Under the pieces are notes generated by a model that was not told the origin of the DNA, ran no database searches, and was given only the letters and a program-made list of their open reading frames with translations. A stretch of DNA of 64,000 nt, taken from the NCBI RefSeq assembly GCF_000153485.2, contig NC_018721.1, forward strand, positions 1,736,001 to 1,800,000, in the 5' to 3' direction. The first letter of the stretch is position 1. Each line of letters begins with the position of its first letter. The position numbers and the translations under genes are program-made. This DNA is from Psychroflexus torquis ATCC 700755. GTDB taxonomy: Bacteria; Bacteroidota; Bacteroidia; Flavobacteriales; Flavobacteriaceae. Below, piece by piece: positions 27,138 to 38,000 of this stretch.

Positions 27138-30100
27138 ATGAAAATCAAGTACAAATTAGTATTATCAACGCTTTGTATTTTTATACTGCCGTTGTTCTCT
27201 TTTAGCCAAATCACTAAACTGATGCATCAACCTGCATTGAGCGATACACATATCGCTTTTATTTATGCTGAAGATTTATGGGTTGCCAACAGAGATGGGT
27301 CAAACCCGAAAAGACTTACAATAGATAAAGGCATTGAAGCCAACCCCGTATTTTCTCCAGACGGAAGTAAAATTGCCTTTGAAGCAGAATATGATGGCAA
27401 TGTAGATGTTTTTATAGTTTCAGCAAATGGAGGAGTTCCAAAACGCCTTACTTGGCATCCTTATAACGATTATGTCAGAGATTTTTCTGCAGATAGCAAG
27501 ACCGTTTTATTTGTCTCTCAACGCAATTCTTTTACCAACCGCTATATGCAAGTATTTTCTGTTTCAACTGATGGTGGAGCTATAACGCAATTGGATATTC
27601 CAAATGCATTTTGGGCTTCCTATTCAGATAACGATCAAAGCATCGCGTATACGCCTATTGCTGATCGGTTTAATCAATGGAAACATTACCGGGGAGGAAC
27701 CGTTGCTCGTATTTGGCTTTACAATACCCAATCACACAAAGTATCGGAAATTCAGAAACCAGAGGGTGGCAGTAATGATTCGCAACCACAATGGATGGGA
27801 GAATTCGTATATTTTAAAAGTGATAGAGATGGCGAATTTAATTTGTACAGCTACGAAACCAATTCAAAAGCAATTAAAAAACTGACAGATTACAAGGATT
27901 TTCCGGTTATCAATCTCAAAGCGCACAATGGTGCTGTAATTTACGAACAAGCTGGGACGCTTCATATTTACAACACTAAAACGAATACAGACAACGTATT
28001 AAACATTAGCATCACTACAGATTTACTAGAATTGCGGGAACGTTTTGTTTCTGGTGAAGATTATGTGCGTTCAGTTGGTGTTTCACCTTCTGGTGCTAGA
28101 GCAGTTGTAGATTTTAGAGGAGATATTGTTACGGTTCCTGGTCAAAAAGGAGATCCCAAAAATATGACTGCTACAACTGGGACTCACGAAAAATATCCAG
28201 AATGGTCTCCAGACGGCAAATTCATTGCTTATTTTTCTGATGCAACTGGCGAATATGCCTTGCATATTAAAAATAATGTTTTAGGAGATGTAAGTGCCAT
28301 TCCGTTAACTGGTTCTGGATTTTATGCTGATATACATTGGTCGCCAGACAGCAAAAATGTAAGTTATGTAGATAATGGTCGTAGGTTGTATGTTACTGAC
28401 ATTTCGACAAAGAAAACAACTAAAATTGATGAAGACATTTTATTTGTCCCTGGAATATTTAGGGAACTTTTTGGTTCTTGGTCACACGATTCCAATTGGA
28501 TAGCCTACACCGTCATTACCGAAACCAATTTTGAACGTGCTTATGCTTATTCCATTTCAGAAGACAAATCCTATCCACTTTCAGATGGGTTGTCTAATGT
28601 TTCTGAACCCGTTTTTGATCCAAGCGGGAAATATTTATACATGACAGCTTCAACAGATGCAGGACCACTTGTCAACTGGTTCGATCAATCTAATATAGAT
28701 AAAGAGCTTACACAATCTATCTACTTAGTCACACTTCAAAAGGAGGTGATTTCGCCTTTAGCAAAAGAAAACGATGTAGAGCAGCCAAAAGAAGAAGAAC
28801 CTAAAGAGGATAAAAAGAAAGAAGATAAAAAGGAAGTAGCAGAAAAGTCAGATTTAAAAATAGATTGGGACGGTTTTCAGGAGCGAATAATCAGTTTACC
28901 TATTGAACCAGGTGTATATAGTAATTTGAGTTTAGCAGGAGAAGGGGAATTGTATTATATCTCTTCCTCATTTCATTCTCCTAAGTCAAGCCTTCAAAAA
29001 TTCGATTTTAAGACCAGAAAAAGTGAAGAATTAATGCCAGCAAGTTCTTTTTCAATTTCTGCTGATGGCAAGAAAATGTTATATTCAGTTGATGGATCTT
29101 ACTTTATCTCAGACCTCGGTCAGAAATCTGAAGAAGCCCCTTTGAACTTTAATGCCATAAGTGTAAAGATAAATCCGAAGGAAGAGTGGGTAAATATTTT
29201 TAATGAAGCATGGCGGGTAAATAGAGATTTCTTTTACGATCCAGGAATGCACGGTGTAGATTGGAAGGCCATGAAAACAAAATACCAACCTTTTCTGAAA
29301 GAGGCTTCTTGTAGAGGAGATGTATACAGAGTGATGCAATGGATGTTTAGCGAGCTTTCTGTTGGACACCACCGTTTTTCTAGTCGTGGTGATAGATTAA
29401 ATGAACCAAAAAGCATAGGAGGAGGTTTGCTAGGTGCTAACTATATGGTTAAAAATGAGCGTTATCAAATCGCTAAAATATTTGGGGGTCTTAATTGGAC
29501 ACCCAGTTTGCGTTCGCCACTTACAGAACCGGGCGTTGGTATAAATACCGGCGATTACATTATCTCCGTTAATGGTGAAAATGTAAAAGGAAGCGACAAC
29601 CTGTATAGCTTTTTTGAAAATACAGCGAATAAAATAATGTCACTGGAAGTGAGTAAAAAAGCGGATGGTTCAGAGTCTAGAACCTATAAAGTGACCCCAC
29701 TAGCAACCGAATGGGCTATTAGAAATAGAGATTGGGTAGAAGGCAATATGAAAAAAGTGCACGAAGCCACAAATGGAGATGTAGCTTATGTGTACGTTCC
29801 CAATACAAGCGTGGCAGGCTTTAACTTTTTTAAACGCTATTTCTATCCGCAAGCCAATAAAAAAGCCATCATTGTAGATGAACGCTTTAATGGAGGTGGC
29901 TCTTTAGCAGATTATTACATAGATATATTAAAACGCCCAATGCAAGCAAATTGGAATTTCAGATACGGTAAAGATTTAAAATCACCTAGCGCCTCTATAC
30001 AAGGTCCGCGAGTGATGATAATAGATGAAACTGCAGGTTCTGGAGGCGATTATTTGCCTTGGATGTTTAGGAGATTTAAAATGGGAACCATTGTAGGAAA

Positions 30101-30380
30101 AAGCACTTGGGGTGGTTTAGTTGGCGTATTAGGTTATCCGGAATTTATTGATGGGGGTAGTGTAACCGCGCCAAATCTTGCCTTTTATTCTGAAGAAGGA
30201 TTCAACGTTGAAAACGAAGGCGTACCCCCAGATGTAGAAGTAGAACAATGGCCAGAATTAGTAATACAAGGCCGAGACCCACAACTAGAAAAAGCTATTG
30301 AAATTGCAATGAAACAACTTAAAGAAAATCCACCAGTAAAAGTTGAAACACCAGCTTATCCCATCAAAACTAAAAATTAG
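27138..30380 (+). CDS. Secreted tricorn-type protease (peptidase family S41)
   Basis: 1080 residues with a signal peptide (MKIKYKLVLSTLCIFILPLFSFSQ). Order of parts: N-terminal WD40-like propeller with repeated SPDGSKIAF, SPDGKFIAYF and SPDSKNVSY motifs (about 40-540); a Lys/Glu-rich linker (KEEEPKEDKKKEDKKE); second propeller part; core domain with SVGHHRFSS holding the catalytic His; PDZ domain around GVGINTGDYIISVNGENVKG; and the S41 part with DERFNGGGSLADYYID and the nucleophile Ser in ETAGSGGDYLPW, ending with VENEGVPPDVEV. Tricorn proteins degrade oligopeptides; secreted bacteroidete forms probably act in the periplasm on imported peptides. Single gene. Confidence 0.93.
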   Translation: MKIKYKLVLSTLCIFILPLFSFSQITKLMHQPALSDTHIAFIYAEDLWVANRDGSNPKRLTIDKGIEANPVFSPDGSKIAFEAEYDGNVDVFIVSANGGVPKRLTWHPYNDYVRDFSADSKTVLFVSQRNSFTNRYMQVFSVSTDGGAITQLDIPNAFWASYSDNDQSIAYTPIADRFNQWKHYRGGTVARIWLYNTQSHKVSEIQKPEGGSNDSQPQWMGEFVYFKSDRDGEFNLYSYETNSKAIKKLTDYKDFPVINLKAHNGAVIYEQAGTLHIYNTKTNTDNVLNISITTDLLELRERFVSGEDYVRSVGVSPSGARAVVDFRGDIVTVPGQKGDPKNMTATTGTHEKYPEWSPDGKFIAYFSDATGEYALHIKNNVLGDVSAIPLTGSGFYADIHWSPDSKNVSYVDNGRRLYVTDISTKKTTKIDEDILFVPGIFRELFGSWSHDSNWIAYTVITETNFERAYAYSISEDKSYPLSDGLSNVSEPVFDPSGKYLYMTASTDAGPLVNWFDQSNIDKELTQSIYLVTLQKEVISPLAKENDVEQPKEEEPKEDKKKEDKKEVAEKSDLKIDWDGFQERIISLPIEPGVYSNLSLAGEGELYYISSSFHSPKSSLQKFDFKTRKSEELMPASSFSISADGKKMLYSVDGSYFISDLGQKSEEAPLNFNAISVKINPKEEWVNIFNEAWRVNRDFFYDPGMHGVDWKAMKTKYQPFLKEASCRGDVYRVMQWMFSELSVGHHRFSSRGDRLNEPKSIGGGLLGANYMVKNERYQIAKIFGGLNWTPSLRSPLTEPGVGINTGDYIISVNGENVKGSDNLYSFFENTANKIMSLEVSKKADGSESRTYKVTPLATEWAIRNRDWVEGNMKKVHEATNGDVAYVYVPNTSVAGFNFFKRYFYPQANKKAIIVDERFNGGGSLADYYIDILKRPMQANWNFRYGKDLKSPSASIQGPRVMIIDETAGSGGDYLPWMFRRFKMGTIVGKSTWGGLVGVLGYPEFIDGGSVTAPNLAFYSEEGFNVENEGVPPDVEVEQWPELVIQGRDPQLEKAIEIAMKQLKENPPVKVETPAYPIKTKN

Positions 30381-30743
30381 TATAGTTTTTATGTAGGTTG
30401 AATTTAGGTTTGTTTTTTAGTTGAGGTGAGATTTTAGATTTTTTGTGTTGTTTTATGCGAAGTCTAAAATGGATAAAATTTGAATGAGTGTATTGTGATA
30501 ATTATTTTGTTTGGCTTTTATGAAAAAGTTTTGAAGACTTGGAGGTGAATATTAGTTGTGTGCATTTTAGTCGTCCTAAAATATGGATATATTAATAAAA
30601 GTATTCTCTTTTAGGTAAATTATTGATTAAGCGACAATAATTTAACATAAATTATAAAAACTAAAATTACTTTAATGACTGGTTCTAGATAACTTGTAGG
30701 GATTAAGTCTATCAAATTTTTATCGAATGATTTTGATTTAATC

Positions 30744-30900
30744 ATGGGCAAAACAAGATTTAAAGTAGAGCCTATCTTTGGAGGTATAAAGTTTTGGTAC
30801 TCTGGCGGAGTAGCAGGATATAAAGGTAGTACAAAATTGCATACTCAAAATCTTATGGAAGCTATGTGTTAAAATTCACATCGAAGTCTAGGGATAATAG
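30744..30900 (+). pseudogene. Remnant of an IS5-type transposase
   Basis: Plus-strand translation gives RFKVEPIFGGIKFWYSGGVAGYKG, then TKLHTQNLMEAMC-stop-NSHRSLG. It matches the C-terminal end of IS5-group transposases (RYxVERTFGxIKRWFG...ARYKGLAKTHTQHLMEAMAYNL), including the catalytic Glu of VEPIFG. Everything upstream of this end is gone and a stop breaks it. The flanks 30381-30743 and 30901-31101 are AT-rich with no other gene found. Confidence 0.7.
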
Positions 30901-31101
30901 TGTTCAATTTTATAAAATAAAAATAAATGAGCATTTAAAACGAGTATCCAAAACTGAAAATTAAATAGAAATTAAGTTGATTTATGAACTAAAAAAATGA
31001 AACTTAAAATATAAAGGAATTCACCTTGATTTATGCAACGGTCTTACAATGTGAAATGCTACGGCCATAGCTTACTATCCTTCCGCGCATTTTGCCTAGT
31101 A

Positions 31102-31267
31102 ATACCAAATAATATTTATAATGCCGTATGAATAAATTGAATTATTTTTTGATTGATTGATTTAAATCAAAAATAACTAGCATAGCCTTAGCTACGGTAA
31201 TTATTTTTGATGAAAAGCAGGCGAAAAAGAAACGATTTATTGCGTCATTATAGGTCTAATTTGGTAT
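31102..31267. mobile_element. MITE copy 2
   Basis: About 165 bp, ends ATACCAAATAATATTTATAATG and CATTATAGGTCTAATTTGGTAT, flanked by TA (31100-31101 and 31267-31268). Short form, close to copy 1 over its whole length. It lies between genes and breaks nothing visible. Confidence 0.85.
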
Positions 31268-31584
31268 AAGTTGCATCCTGAGGTCAGACCATATAACATT
31301 ATTATTAAGTGCTAAAATGTTGAAAACTATTTGCAGTAATGATCCGATTTGAGCAATAAACCACGTGCTGTTTTACTTTTATTAAGCGTACCTATTATTT
31401 AATTGAATTTCAGGTATTAAAAAAAATAATGCTTTTACCCGTAGTTGAAATTTCTGTCAGATATTAATTCTTCCATAAACGAAAAAAAACTCAATTTTTG
31501 ATGCTTTTTTCATAGAACACTAGCATCAAAAAATCTATTTAAAACAAATTAAGGGTGAAATATGTTAATTATCAAATAATAATA
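31268..31584. other. Gap upstream of the outer-membrane protein gene
   Basis: AT-rich, no gene found. A weak inverted repeat TTTTTGATGCTTTTTT...GCATCAAAAAA lies at 31494-31534 (gatgc...gcatc arms), possibly the end of an older element. The promoter of the next gene is at the right end. Confidence 0.4.
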
Positions 31585-31592
31585 TATATTTG
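31585..31592 (+). promoter_or_regulatory. Putative -7 box of the outer-membrane protein gene
   Basis: TATATTTG fits TAnnTTTG exactly and lies 24 bp before ATG 31617. A good -33 box is not seen. It would put transcription start inside the longer reading frame from 31590, supporting the later start codon. Confidence 0.45.
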
Positions 31593-31616
31593 TCCTTATC
31601 CTTTATATATTATAAA

Positions 31617-32303
31617 ATGAAATTTTTCATATTTACATTCATTTTTCTTGTTTTTGCTAATCTTTCAGCCCAACGTTCAGGTCAAGCTGAAAATTGGTCG
31701 ACATCGCTAGAATTAGGTGTGGCTTCTTCGAGTGGAACGTACACTTCGGGCTATTCATCTTCAGCTTTAAATAATTTTTCTACTTCTATTGGGTTAAGGT
31801 ATCTTTTTAATTCAGAAAGACGCCTCTATAAGCCTTACGGTATTCGATTGAAAGGTGGCTTTACAAACCTCACTGGAGACAACGATTCAAGAGATTTCGA
31901 AACTACCGTCTATCACATTACACTCGATGGTGTTTTAAATATTAAAGATCTATTGAAGCTAAGATCCCCAGATTGGCCAGACGGTTTTAATCTTTTCGTT
32001 AATTTAGGAGTTGGAGCTTCTCACTATGAACTATGGGATGAAGCTAGATACTCAGACGCAGATGATGGATATATCTTTGATGGCGATGATTTAGTGACGG
32101 TAAATTTTGGTACTACAGCAGAATATGAAATTTCAACAGATTTTTCTCTTCACTTAGATTTGACTTATAGTTTGTTTACCACTCCAGATTTTTCAACTGA
32201 TGGTAATAGCACAGTAGAAAGTATAGGTTCAAGTAGAGGTAATTTTGACCCTAGAATGTTTCGTGCATCTATAGGTGTAACCTATTATATCCCTTTTAGA
32301 TAA
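31617..32303 (+). CDS. Small outer-membrane beta-barrel protein, function unknown
   Basis: 228 residues from ATG 31617, which gives a clean signal peptide (MKFFIFTFIFLVFANLSAQ). A start 27 bp earlier would add nine residues before it and falls on the probable promoter. The mature part alternates hydrophobic and polar residues in strands (SLELGVASSSGTY, SIGLRYLFNSERR, HITLDGVLNI, FNLFVNLGVGASHYELW, TAEYEISTDFSLHLDLTYSLF) and ends with FRASIGVTYYIPFR, the aromatic C-terminal strand of an outer-membrane barrel. It resembles OmpA-like/PorT-like small barrels without a peptidoglycan domain. No operon partner. Confidence 0.75.
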   Translation: MKFFIFTFIFLVFANLSAQRSGQAENWSTSLELGVASSSGTYTSGYSSSALNNFSTSIGLRYLFNSERRLYKPYGIRLKGGFTNLTGDNDSRDFETTVYHITLDGVLNIKDLLKLRSPDWPDGFNLFVNLGVGASHYELWDEARYSDADDGYIFDGDDLVTVNFGTTAEYEISTDFSLHLDLTYSLFTTPDFSTDGNSTVESIGSSRGNFDPRMFRASIGVTYYIPFR

Positions 32304-32518
32304 TTTATTTGTTTTTTAGTTCAAGTTTAATCAAATTATCATTTTTATAGAAATACTCAACAAGTATATAGTTATTCGAAAATCAGTGACTTATCCTCTT
32401 ATAACTTTGTGCATTTTTTATAATTTAATGTGGTGAAATGCTTAAAATAATTGTAGATGTTAATAGTTGACTACATATAATTTGATTGTGATATATTTTT
32501 TCATTCTCAATCATTCTT

Positions 32519-33606
32519 ATACCAATTTAGTTATTAAATACCGTATTAAAAGCCTTTAGAAAATGATGATTTCCTGTTATAGATTTAATGGTTTCAGGTT
32601 TCATTTCGCAGACCATTTCGCTTAGCCATTCTTTTAAACTTTTCATCGATTCAAATCTTTGATTCTTAAATCGATTTTTAATGTATTGCCATACTTGTTC
32701 GCATGGGTTTAGTTTAGGATTGTACGGGGGTATTCTTAACAAGATTATATTTTGTGGCACCTCTATATTTTTTGTAGAATGAAATCCTGCATCATCAATC
32801 ACTACAATTTTATATTCCTTTGAATTATGTGTTGAAAATTCTCGCAGATAAGCTTGAAATATGTTAGTACTTACACCATTTATTTCCCAAACAAAAGAGT
32901 CTCCGTTTATTGGCGAGTAATTAACGTAGTGGTATGTTGTTTTATAAACAAGCTGGTAATTAACTAGGGGTTTGATTCTTGATACTGTAAGATATGGGTC
33001 TAAATAGTTCATCATTACAAATCATGCTTCATCTTATAAAGATAAATTTACAGAGTCAAACTTATCTTTATTTCGACTTAATTTAATCTGATATAGCTCA
33101 TTAGGGATTTTTAAAAAAAATTCACTTCCATATCTTTTTTATAATTATATTTTCAAAGGGTTTTAAGCTTTGTCTTAAAATGCTGTATCAAATAATGCCG
33201 CAGTAAATGATATTTAACATCCACTCCGTATTGTTCATATACCCATGACTTGGCTTCCCAATAGCCTAGAAAAGGTGTCATGCTCGAATTAACACTCTCT
33301 TTTAAACCTTGATGAATTTCTGAAGTTATTATTCTTGATTTAATAATCTTAGGTTGATCAGTCAATAAACCTTTTATTCCTAAGGCTACATATTTTTTAG
33401 CCTAACACTATTGGGTTCTTGGACTAATTTTTAAATAATCTGCAAGTTCATTTCTAGTTTTAAAACGCTTTGTAAGAATAGGTCCTAGCCAGATTATTCG
33501 TTTATCAAGCCTATGACTCGATTGCTTTTTACTATCCGGAATTCATAAGGTTTTGCCATTGTTATATTTAAACAATAATAACGACATTAATTATTTAAAT
33601 TGGTAT
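32519..33606. mobile_element. IS630-family insertion sequence, inactive
   Basis: About 1.09 kb with inverted ends: left ATACCAATTTAGTTATTAA, right (reverse complement) ATACCAATTTAAATAATTAA followed by TGTCG. The right end resembles the MITE ends (ATACCAAATTAAA...AATGTCG), so this IS or a relative is the likely driver of the MITEs. Its transposase gene is broken. Ends are inferred from the matching inverted repeats. Confidence 0.75.
32527..33559 (-). pseudogene. IS630-family transposase, broken
   Basis: The start is ATG 33559 (MAKPYEFRIVKSNR). The helix-turn-helix part shifts frame and holds stops (ELADYLKISPRTQ-stop). The second piece, 33153-33365, reads TDQPKII...MTPFLGYWEAKSWVYEQYGVDVKYHLLRHYL. 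A third piece has DEA-stop-F, which contains the first catalytic Asp, and 32527-33015 carries the rest of the DDE domain with KIVVIDDAGFHSTKNIE and NPKLNPCEQVWQYIKNRF. All three catalytic residues can be found, but the frame is broken at several points, so it cannot make a transposase. Confidence 0.85.
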
Positions 33607-33814
33607 TGAATTAATTTTACCTAACAAAAGGAGTTGAGCTTGTAGCAGACTATATTTTTCTTCTGAATTTACTCCTGATGCTACTAATGGTGAACTACTC
33701 ATTTTAATAGTTTAGTTCACTTTTCCCAGCAACTCAAATAATTGACAGTATTGAAACTTGATAGTATACATATAATACCAAATAAAATTTATAATGTTGT
33801 AAAAATAAATTGAT

Positions 33815-34782
33815 AGAGGTAGCTACTTAAGTACATATTAATTTGGATTGATATAATTTCGGTTTTTGCATCATTCTAGAAACAAGGTTATGAAAGATGG
33901 TTTTCTTACTTCTAGACCTATTCAATCGATAACAAAATTCATCAAAATATCCACTAATATGGAAAGAACTTACATATGAATAGGTAGTTCTAATCCACGA
34001 TTTGATTTGATGAATCATAGTGTGTAATATTTTGAAGTTTTTCCCAGAATTACTAGGTATCTGTTCGATATTAAATTCTTTAGCTATAGGTCTATATCCG
34101 CGCCACAAATCCGTGTTGATACTTGCCGTTTTTGAGATATGCTTATCAAATATTGGAAGTAATTCTTTAGCAGAAAAGTCATTTATTTGATTCACGTACA
34201 TTCTTTTCACTTTTCCATTTTCTGTTAGTTCAAGGGCTACTACAGCTTTTTTTTTCTTGGTATTATAGCTTCTCCCAACCTTACCATCTTCTTTTCCACC
34301 TACCACAAATTCGTCTACCTCAACGCGATTCATCATTGGAAAGTTCTCACTAGACTTCATAGCATCACGAACCTTGTACATGAACATTCGGGCAGTATAA
34401 GGTGTAACTCCTACTCGTTTTGCCAAATAACTTGCTGATAAACTACGAGTAGTCGTTGCCATTTCAAAACAGATGATAAAAGCCTTATCTAATCCAAATT
34501 TTACTTTATGAAAAAGCGTGTTTGCAGATGCTGATTCTGTATGACTACATTTATTACAGGTACGATCATAATTGGAACGAATTTGACAAGCACTATGATT
34601 ACATTTTACACATTTGAAACCATTTTCCCATTTTATTTCTGATAGGTATTCCTTACAAGAAAGCACAGAATTGAACCGAACATAAAACTCTTGGGCATTT
34701 TGCCCTTCAAAATTAATCATATAACTCTTATTTTATTCACATTCAAGATACAAAAAACTATGAAACTAAATAGCTACCTCTA
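33815..34782. mobile_element. IS1595-family insertion sequence with 8-bp target duplication
   Basis: 968 bp with inverted ends TAGAGGTAGCTACTTAAGT and, reversed, TAGAGGTAGCTATTTAGTT. The flanks carry the same 8 bp, TAAATTGA, at 33807-33814 and 34783-34790, the duplication length known for the IS1595 family. The target lies inside MITE copy 3. Transposase intact, so possibly still active. Confidence 0.9.
33827..34720 (-). CDS. IS1595-family (ISXO2-like) transposase
   Basis: 297 residues, full length. N-terminal zinc ribbon with C-x2-C pairs (CVKCNHSAC and CNKCSHTES), then ANTLFHKVKFGLDKAFIICFEMATTTRSLSA. The DDE/N core starts with RVEVDEFVVGGKEDGKVGRS (first catalytic Asp) and includes NTDLWRGYRPI (second Asp) and TMIHQIKSWIRTTYSYVSSFHISGYFDEFCYRLNRS at the end. 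It fills the element almost end to end and shows no stop or frameshift. It moves the IS by cut or copy and paste with 8-bp duplications. Confidence 0.93.
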   Translation of the reverse strand: MINFEGQNAQEFYVRFNSVLSCKEYLSEIKWENGFKCVKCNHSACQIRSNYDRTCNKCSHTESASANTLFHKVKFGLDKAFIICFEMATTTRSLSASYLAKRVGVTPYTARMFMYKVRDAMKSSENFPMMNRVEVDEFVVGGKEDGKVGRSYNTKKKKAVVALELTENGKVKRMYVNQINDFSAKELLPIFDKHISKTASINTDLWRGYRPIAKEFNIEQIPSNSGKNFKILHTMIHQIKSWIRTTYSYVSSFHISGYFDEFCYRLNRSRSKKTIFHNLVSRMMQKPKLYQSKLICT

Positions 34783-35011
34783 TAAATTGAATTATACTAC
34801 GGCGTAGCTCAGCACAGGTTTTTTGATTGTTTGAAGTTAAAATAATTGGCTTAGCCTTAGTTACAGTAATTATTTTTGATAAAAAGCAGACGAAAAAAGC
34901 CTGTGCCGAATTCGTATCGGTAAAACGATTTATACGACATTATAAATTTAGTTTAGTGCAGAAAAAATATCGAGCTAGGTTTTAAATTTTATCTATCTAG
35001 TGATAGTCGAC

Positions 35012-35063
35012 TTTATACAACCTAAAAACTCCTGAAGACTCAGGAGTTTTTAGGTTGTATAAA
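35012..35063 (-). terminator. Strong terminator of the T9SS protein gene
   Basis: TTTATACAACCTAAAAACTC plus CTGA pairs fully with TCAGGAGTTTTTAGGTTGTATAAA around a 4-bp loop (agac), a stem of about 24 bp ten bases after the stop codon. Confidence 0.8.
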
Positions 35064-35073
35064 GGATTAGAAT

Positions 35074-38000
35074 CTATTCTATAATAAGCTTAGTGGTTTG
35101 ACTGTTTTTAGCATCAGATAATTTTAAGACATAGACTCCAGAAGAAAGGCTATTATTTAGATTCACTGTCATCCTAAAAGAGTTGATCAACTCTTGATCT
35201 AGCACCATTCGTCCTTGAAGGTCAAATAACTGAAGACTTAAGACCAACCCGTTAAAGGCTTGTTGATGAAAAATACTGAAGCTGTTTCCTCTTACTGGAT
35301 TTGGATACACCACCATTGAAGAGTCCAAAACAACATCCTCTGTTCCTAAGTTGACTTGTTCGAACTTAACTACAAATCTATCCGTAGCTATTGATTCTGG
35401 TATAATTTTGTCCACATCAAATGAAATAGAGGTACTTTCATCTGGAGTTAATTCTACACTAGACTCTAAATAGTTATCGTACAAATACCCTTTAGTACCA
35501 GAAAAATTTTCAGGTTTCACCTCTAGACGGTAAGCGCTTCGAGTGAAGTTTCCTAAGTAAAAAGGAATACTATCTTGTTCTGTTGGCATCCCCCGAGTTT
35601 CTATAGACATATAGTTTGGAAATCTATCGATAGCAAACCACTCATCATAATTCCAAACCTTTGTGGCATCCAAGCTGTCCTTGGCATTATTTGCTTCTGA
35701 CCTAAACTCTACTCTTAAGGCATCAACTGGACTTGTATCTATGCCATCGTAGAAAAGGTTGATATTTAGGTTAGTCAATGGTTCTGGGACTTTAAAGGTC
35801 GTATTATTTCCTGTTGCAGTTGTTTTAAAAGATTCCTTAAATACAACCACTGGATTTGTTGTCGTTGTTTCCACAAAAAAGGCTTGATTGGGTTCTAAAA
35901 ATTGATTGGCATTAGAGGTTTCAGGAACTGCAGCTGTATTACTTCCTTCTGCCAACGTTACTGTAGCGTAACCACCTCTTGTTCCAAGGGTTGGGTCATA
36001 TATATAAACAAATTGTGAACTGACACCAGAAGAATTTCCTGAGGAAAGTAAATCTGCCATATTCACTTTAGCTTGATAAGGATTACCGATTAATGAAAAA
36101 CCTCCTAAGGTTGAAGATAGGTTAGTAACAGTCTTGGAACCAACCACCAATTTTCCAGTTGCTCGTAAGGTAGTCGCTGGACCAACTGCTATATTAGAAT
36201 TGAGTGTTGTCGACCTATCTCCTCTTATCAATAAAACATATGCATCTCCTGCTTTAAAGGTTTTAGTATCTGTATTGGGAATTGAGTTCCATTGAGCGTT
36301 TGCGGCGTTCCACTCAAACATAGATGGATTTCCAGTTAAAGTTGCATCAAACCCGTTAGCACCACTAGTTGATCCTGTAATATGAGTTCCAAAACCTGAG
36401 TTAAGATTACTATTATTGTCATCTCCAGTTTGGGTGTTGTTTTGACCGTCTTGCCAATTGTCTCGGATAGAGCTTGTTGTGGTTACTGAAGTGGATAAAA
36501 ATCTAAAAGCCCTATTACTTTTAGGAATATATCGTTCTATCTCATAATTTTCACCTGCTAATCTTCTATTTTCAAAATTAAATGGCCCTAAAGCAGCTGT
36601 TTTAGAGACTGTACTCCGGAAGATAACTTTCCCAAAATTGACAAAATCTCCATTCAAGGTAATTGCATCTTCAAGAATTAATGTTGCCCCTGCCCTTACG
36701 ACGACATCTGAAATGGTATTTGTTCCAGATAATGTAGTTTCAGCGCTTTCTATGAAAATGCTTTTATCTGTATTTGCTCCGTCAAAAGGAGGAGCTTCTG
36801 GATCTCCAAGTCCAGATGTTGTCCAGTTTTCTCTATAAACAAAGTCATTATCCCCAATACCAGTTGTAGCATCACCACTTGTAGCAGAAATTTTAGTCCA
36901 TTCAGTTGAATCATATAAGGGATTTGCTTCTCTTACTGTCGGGTAATTTCTAAAAGCACGAGCACCTGAAAACTCCCAAGTTGTGCCTATAGTTCCAGAC
37001 TCTGCTAAGACACCATAAACGTCCATTAACGATTTCTCAGTATTCGCAAAAGAAATATAATAAACATCTTGACCACCAGACGCTGTAGCAATTGAAGCTT
37101 CAAAATCTGGGTTTATACCATAAATTCCATTGAAAGTTGCCGCATCTGTAAAACTAATAATGTAGTAAGATTTTGGAGGAATTACGCCTGTTAGTTGAAT
37201 ACTTTGACCTGTTCCTGTAGGGTTATGCAAATAATAATTCTGATCGCCAAAATCTAAAGCCTCTACATCGGTATTGAATAATTCCACATATCTACCGTCA
37301 ACATTATCGCTAGGGTCAACAACCTCTGAAATAAGAAGCACTCGTTTTTGAGAAATGTCAAAAGTTGTACTCGTTATAGAACTAAACACGCCTGATGAAG
37401 CGGTTAACTGGAAGTCAAAACCAGGCTGGGTGTGATTGATCGCATTAAAATTAGCATAACCGTCGGTTCCAATAATGGGTTCTATTGGACTCTCCAAAAG
37501 CGTTCCTGTAGAAGTAATCGACACATTTTCACCACTATTAGCCAAATCTAAGTTCCCATTGTTATCTGTATTGGCAACTCTTATAGATGGGGACATATCG
37601 GTATTCACCAATGTCGTCGTTGGTTGAACAACAAATTCTAAACCATTACCCACTACATCAATAGTAAACACGACACCTTCAAAAGCTGTAATATCTCGTG
37701 AAAAAATAGACCCGTCAACAGAGGCGATTTGATCTTGATTACCGTCATCTATAGCTAATTGAATAACTGATTGATCTATAATGTCAGATTGTTTTAAGAA
37801 CACTCTAATCGTATAGGTCTTGGCATCTCCATCATCAATAACGAGTATATTATCAGGATCTGCATCGATATCCAATAAAATTTCAGTTGGCGTTATCAAT
37901 AATGTCTGGTCAGCTTGATCGAGTATAGTGGTTCCATCTGAAATAGAAATTCCTTGAACCGCATCTTCCCATTTAGCCGTATTCAGAGATCCAGGCACAA

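Larger units (their letters stand above)
33775..34958. mobile_element. MITE copy 3, split by an IS1595-family element
   Basis: Left part 33775-33814 begins ATACCAAATAAAATTTATAATG. Right part 34783-34958 continues attatactacggcgtagctcag ... cctgtgccgaattcg ... gacattataaatttag. The two halves join across the 8-bp duplication of the IS1595 insertion. Long form; its right end has diverged (agtttagtgc instead of aatttggtat). Confidence 0.8.
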
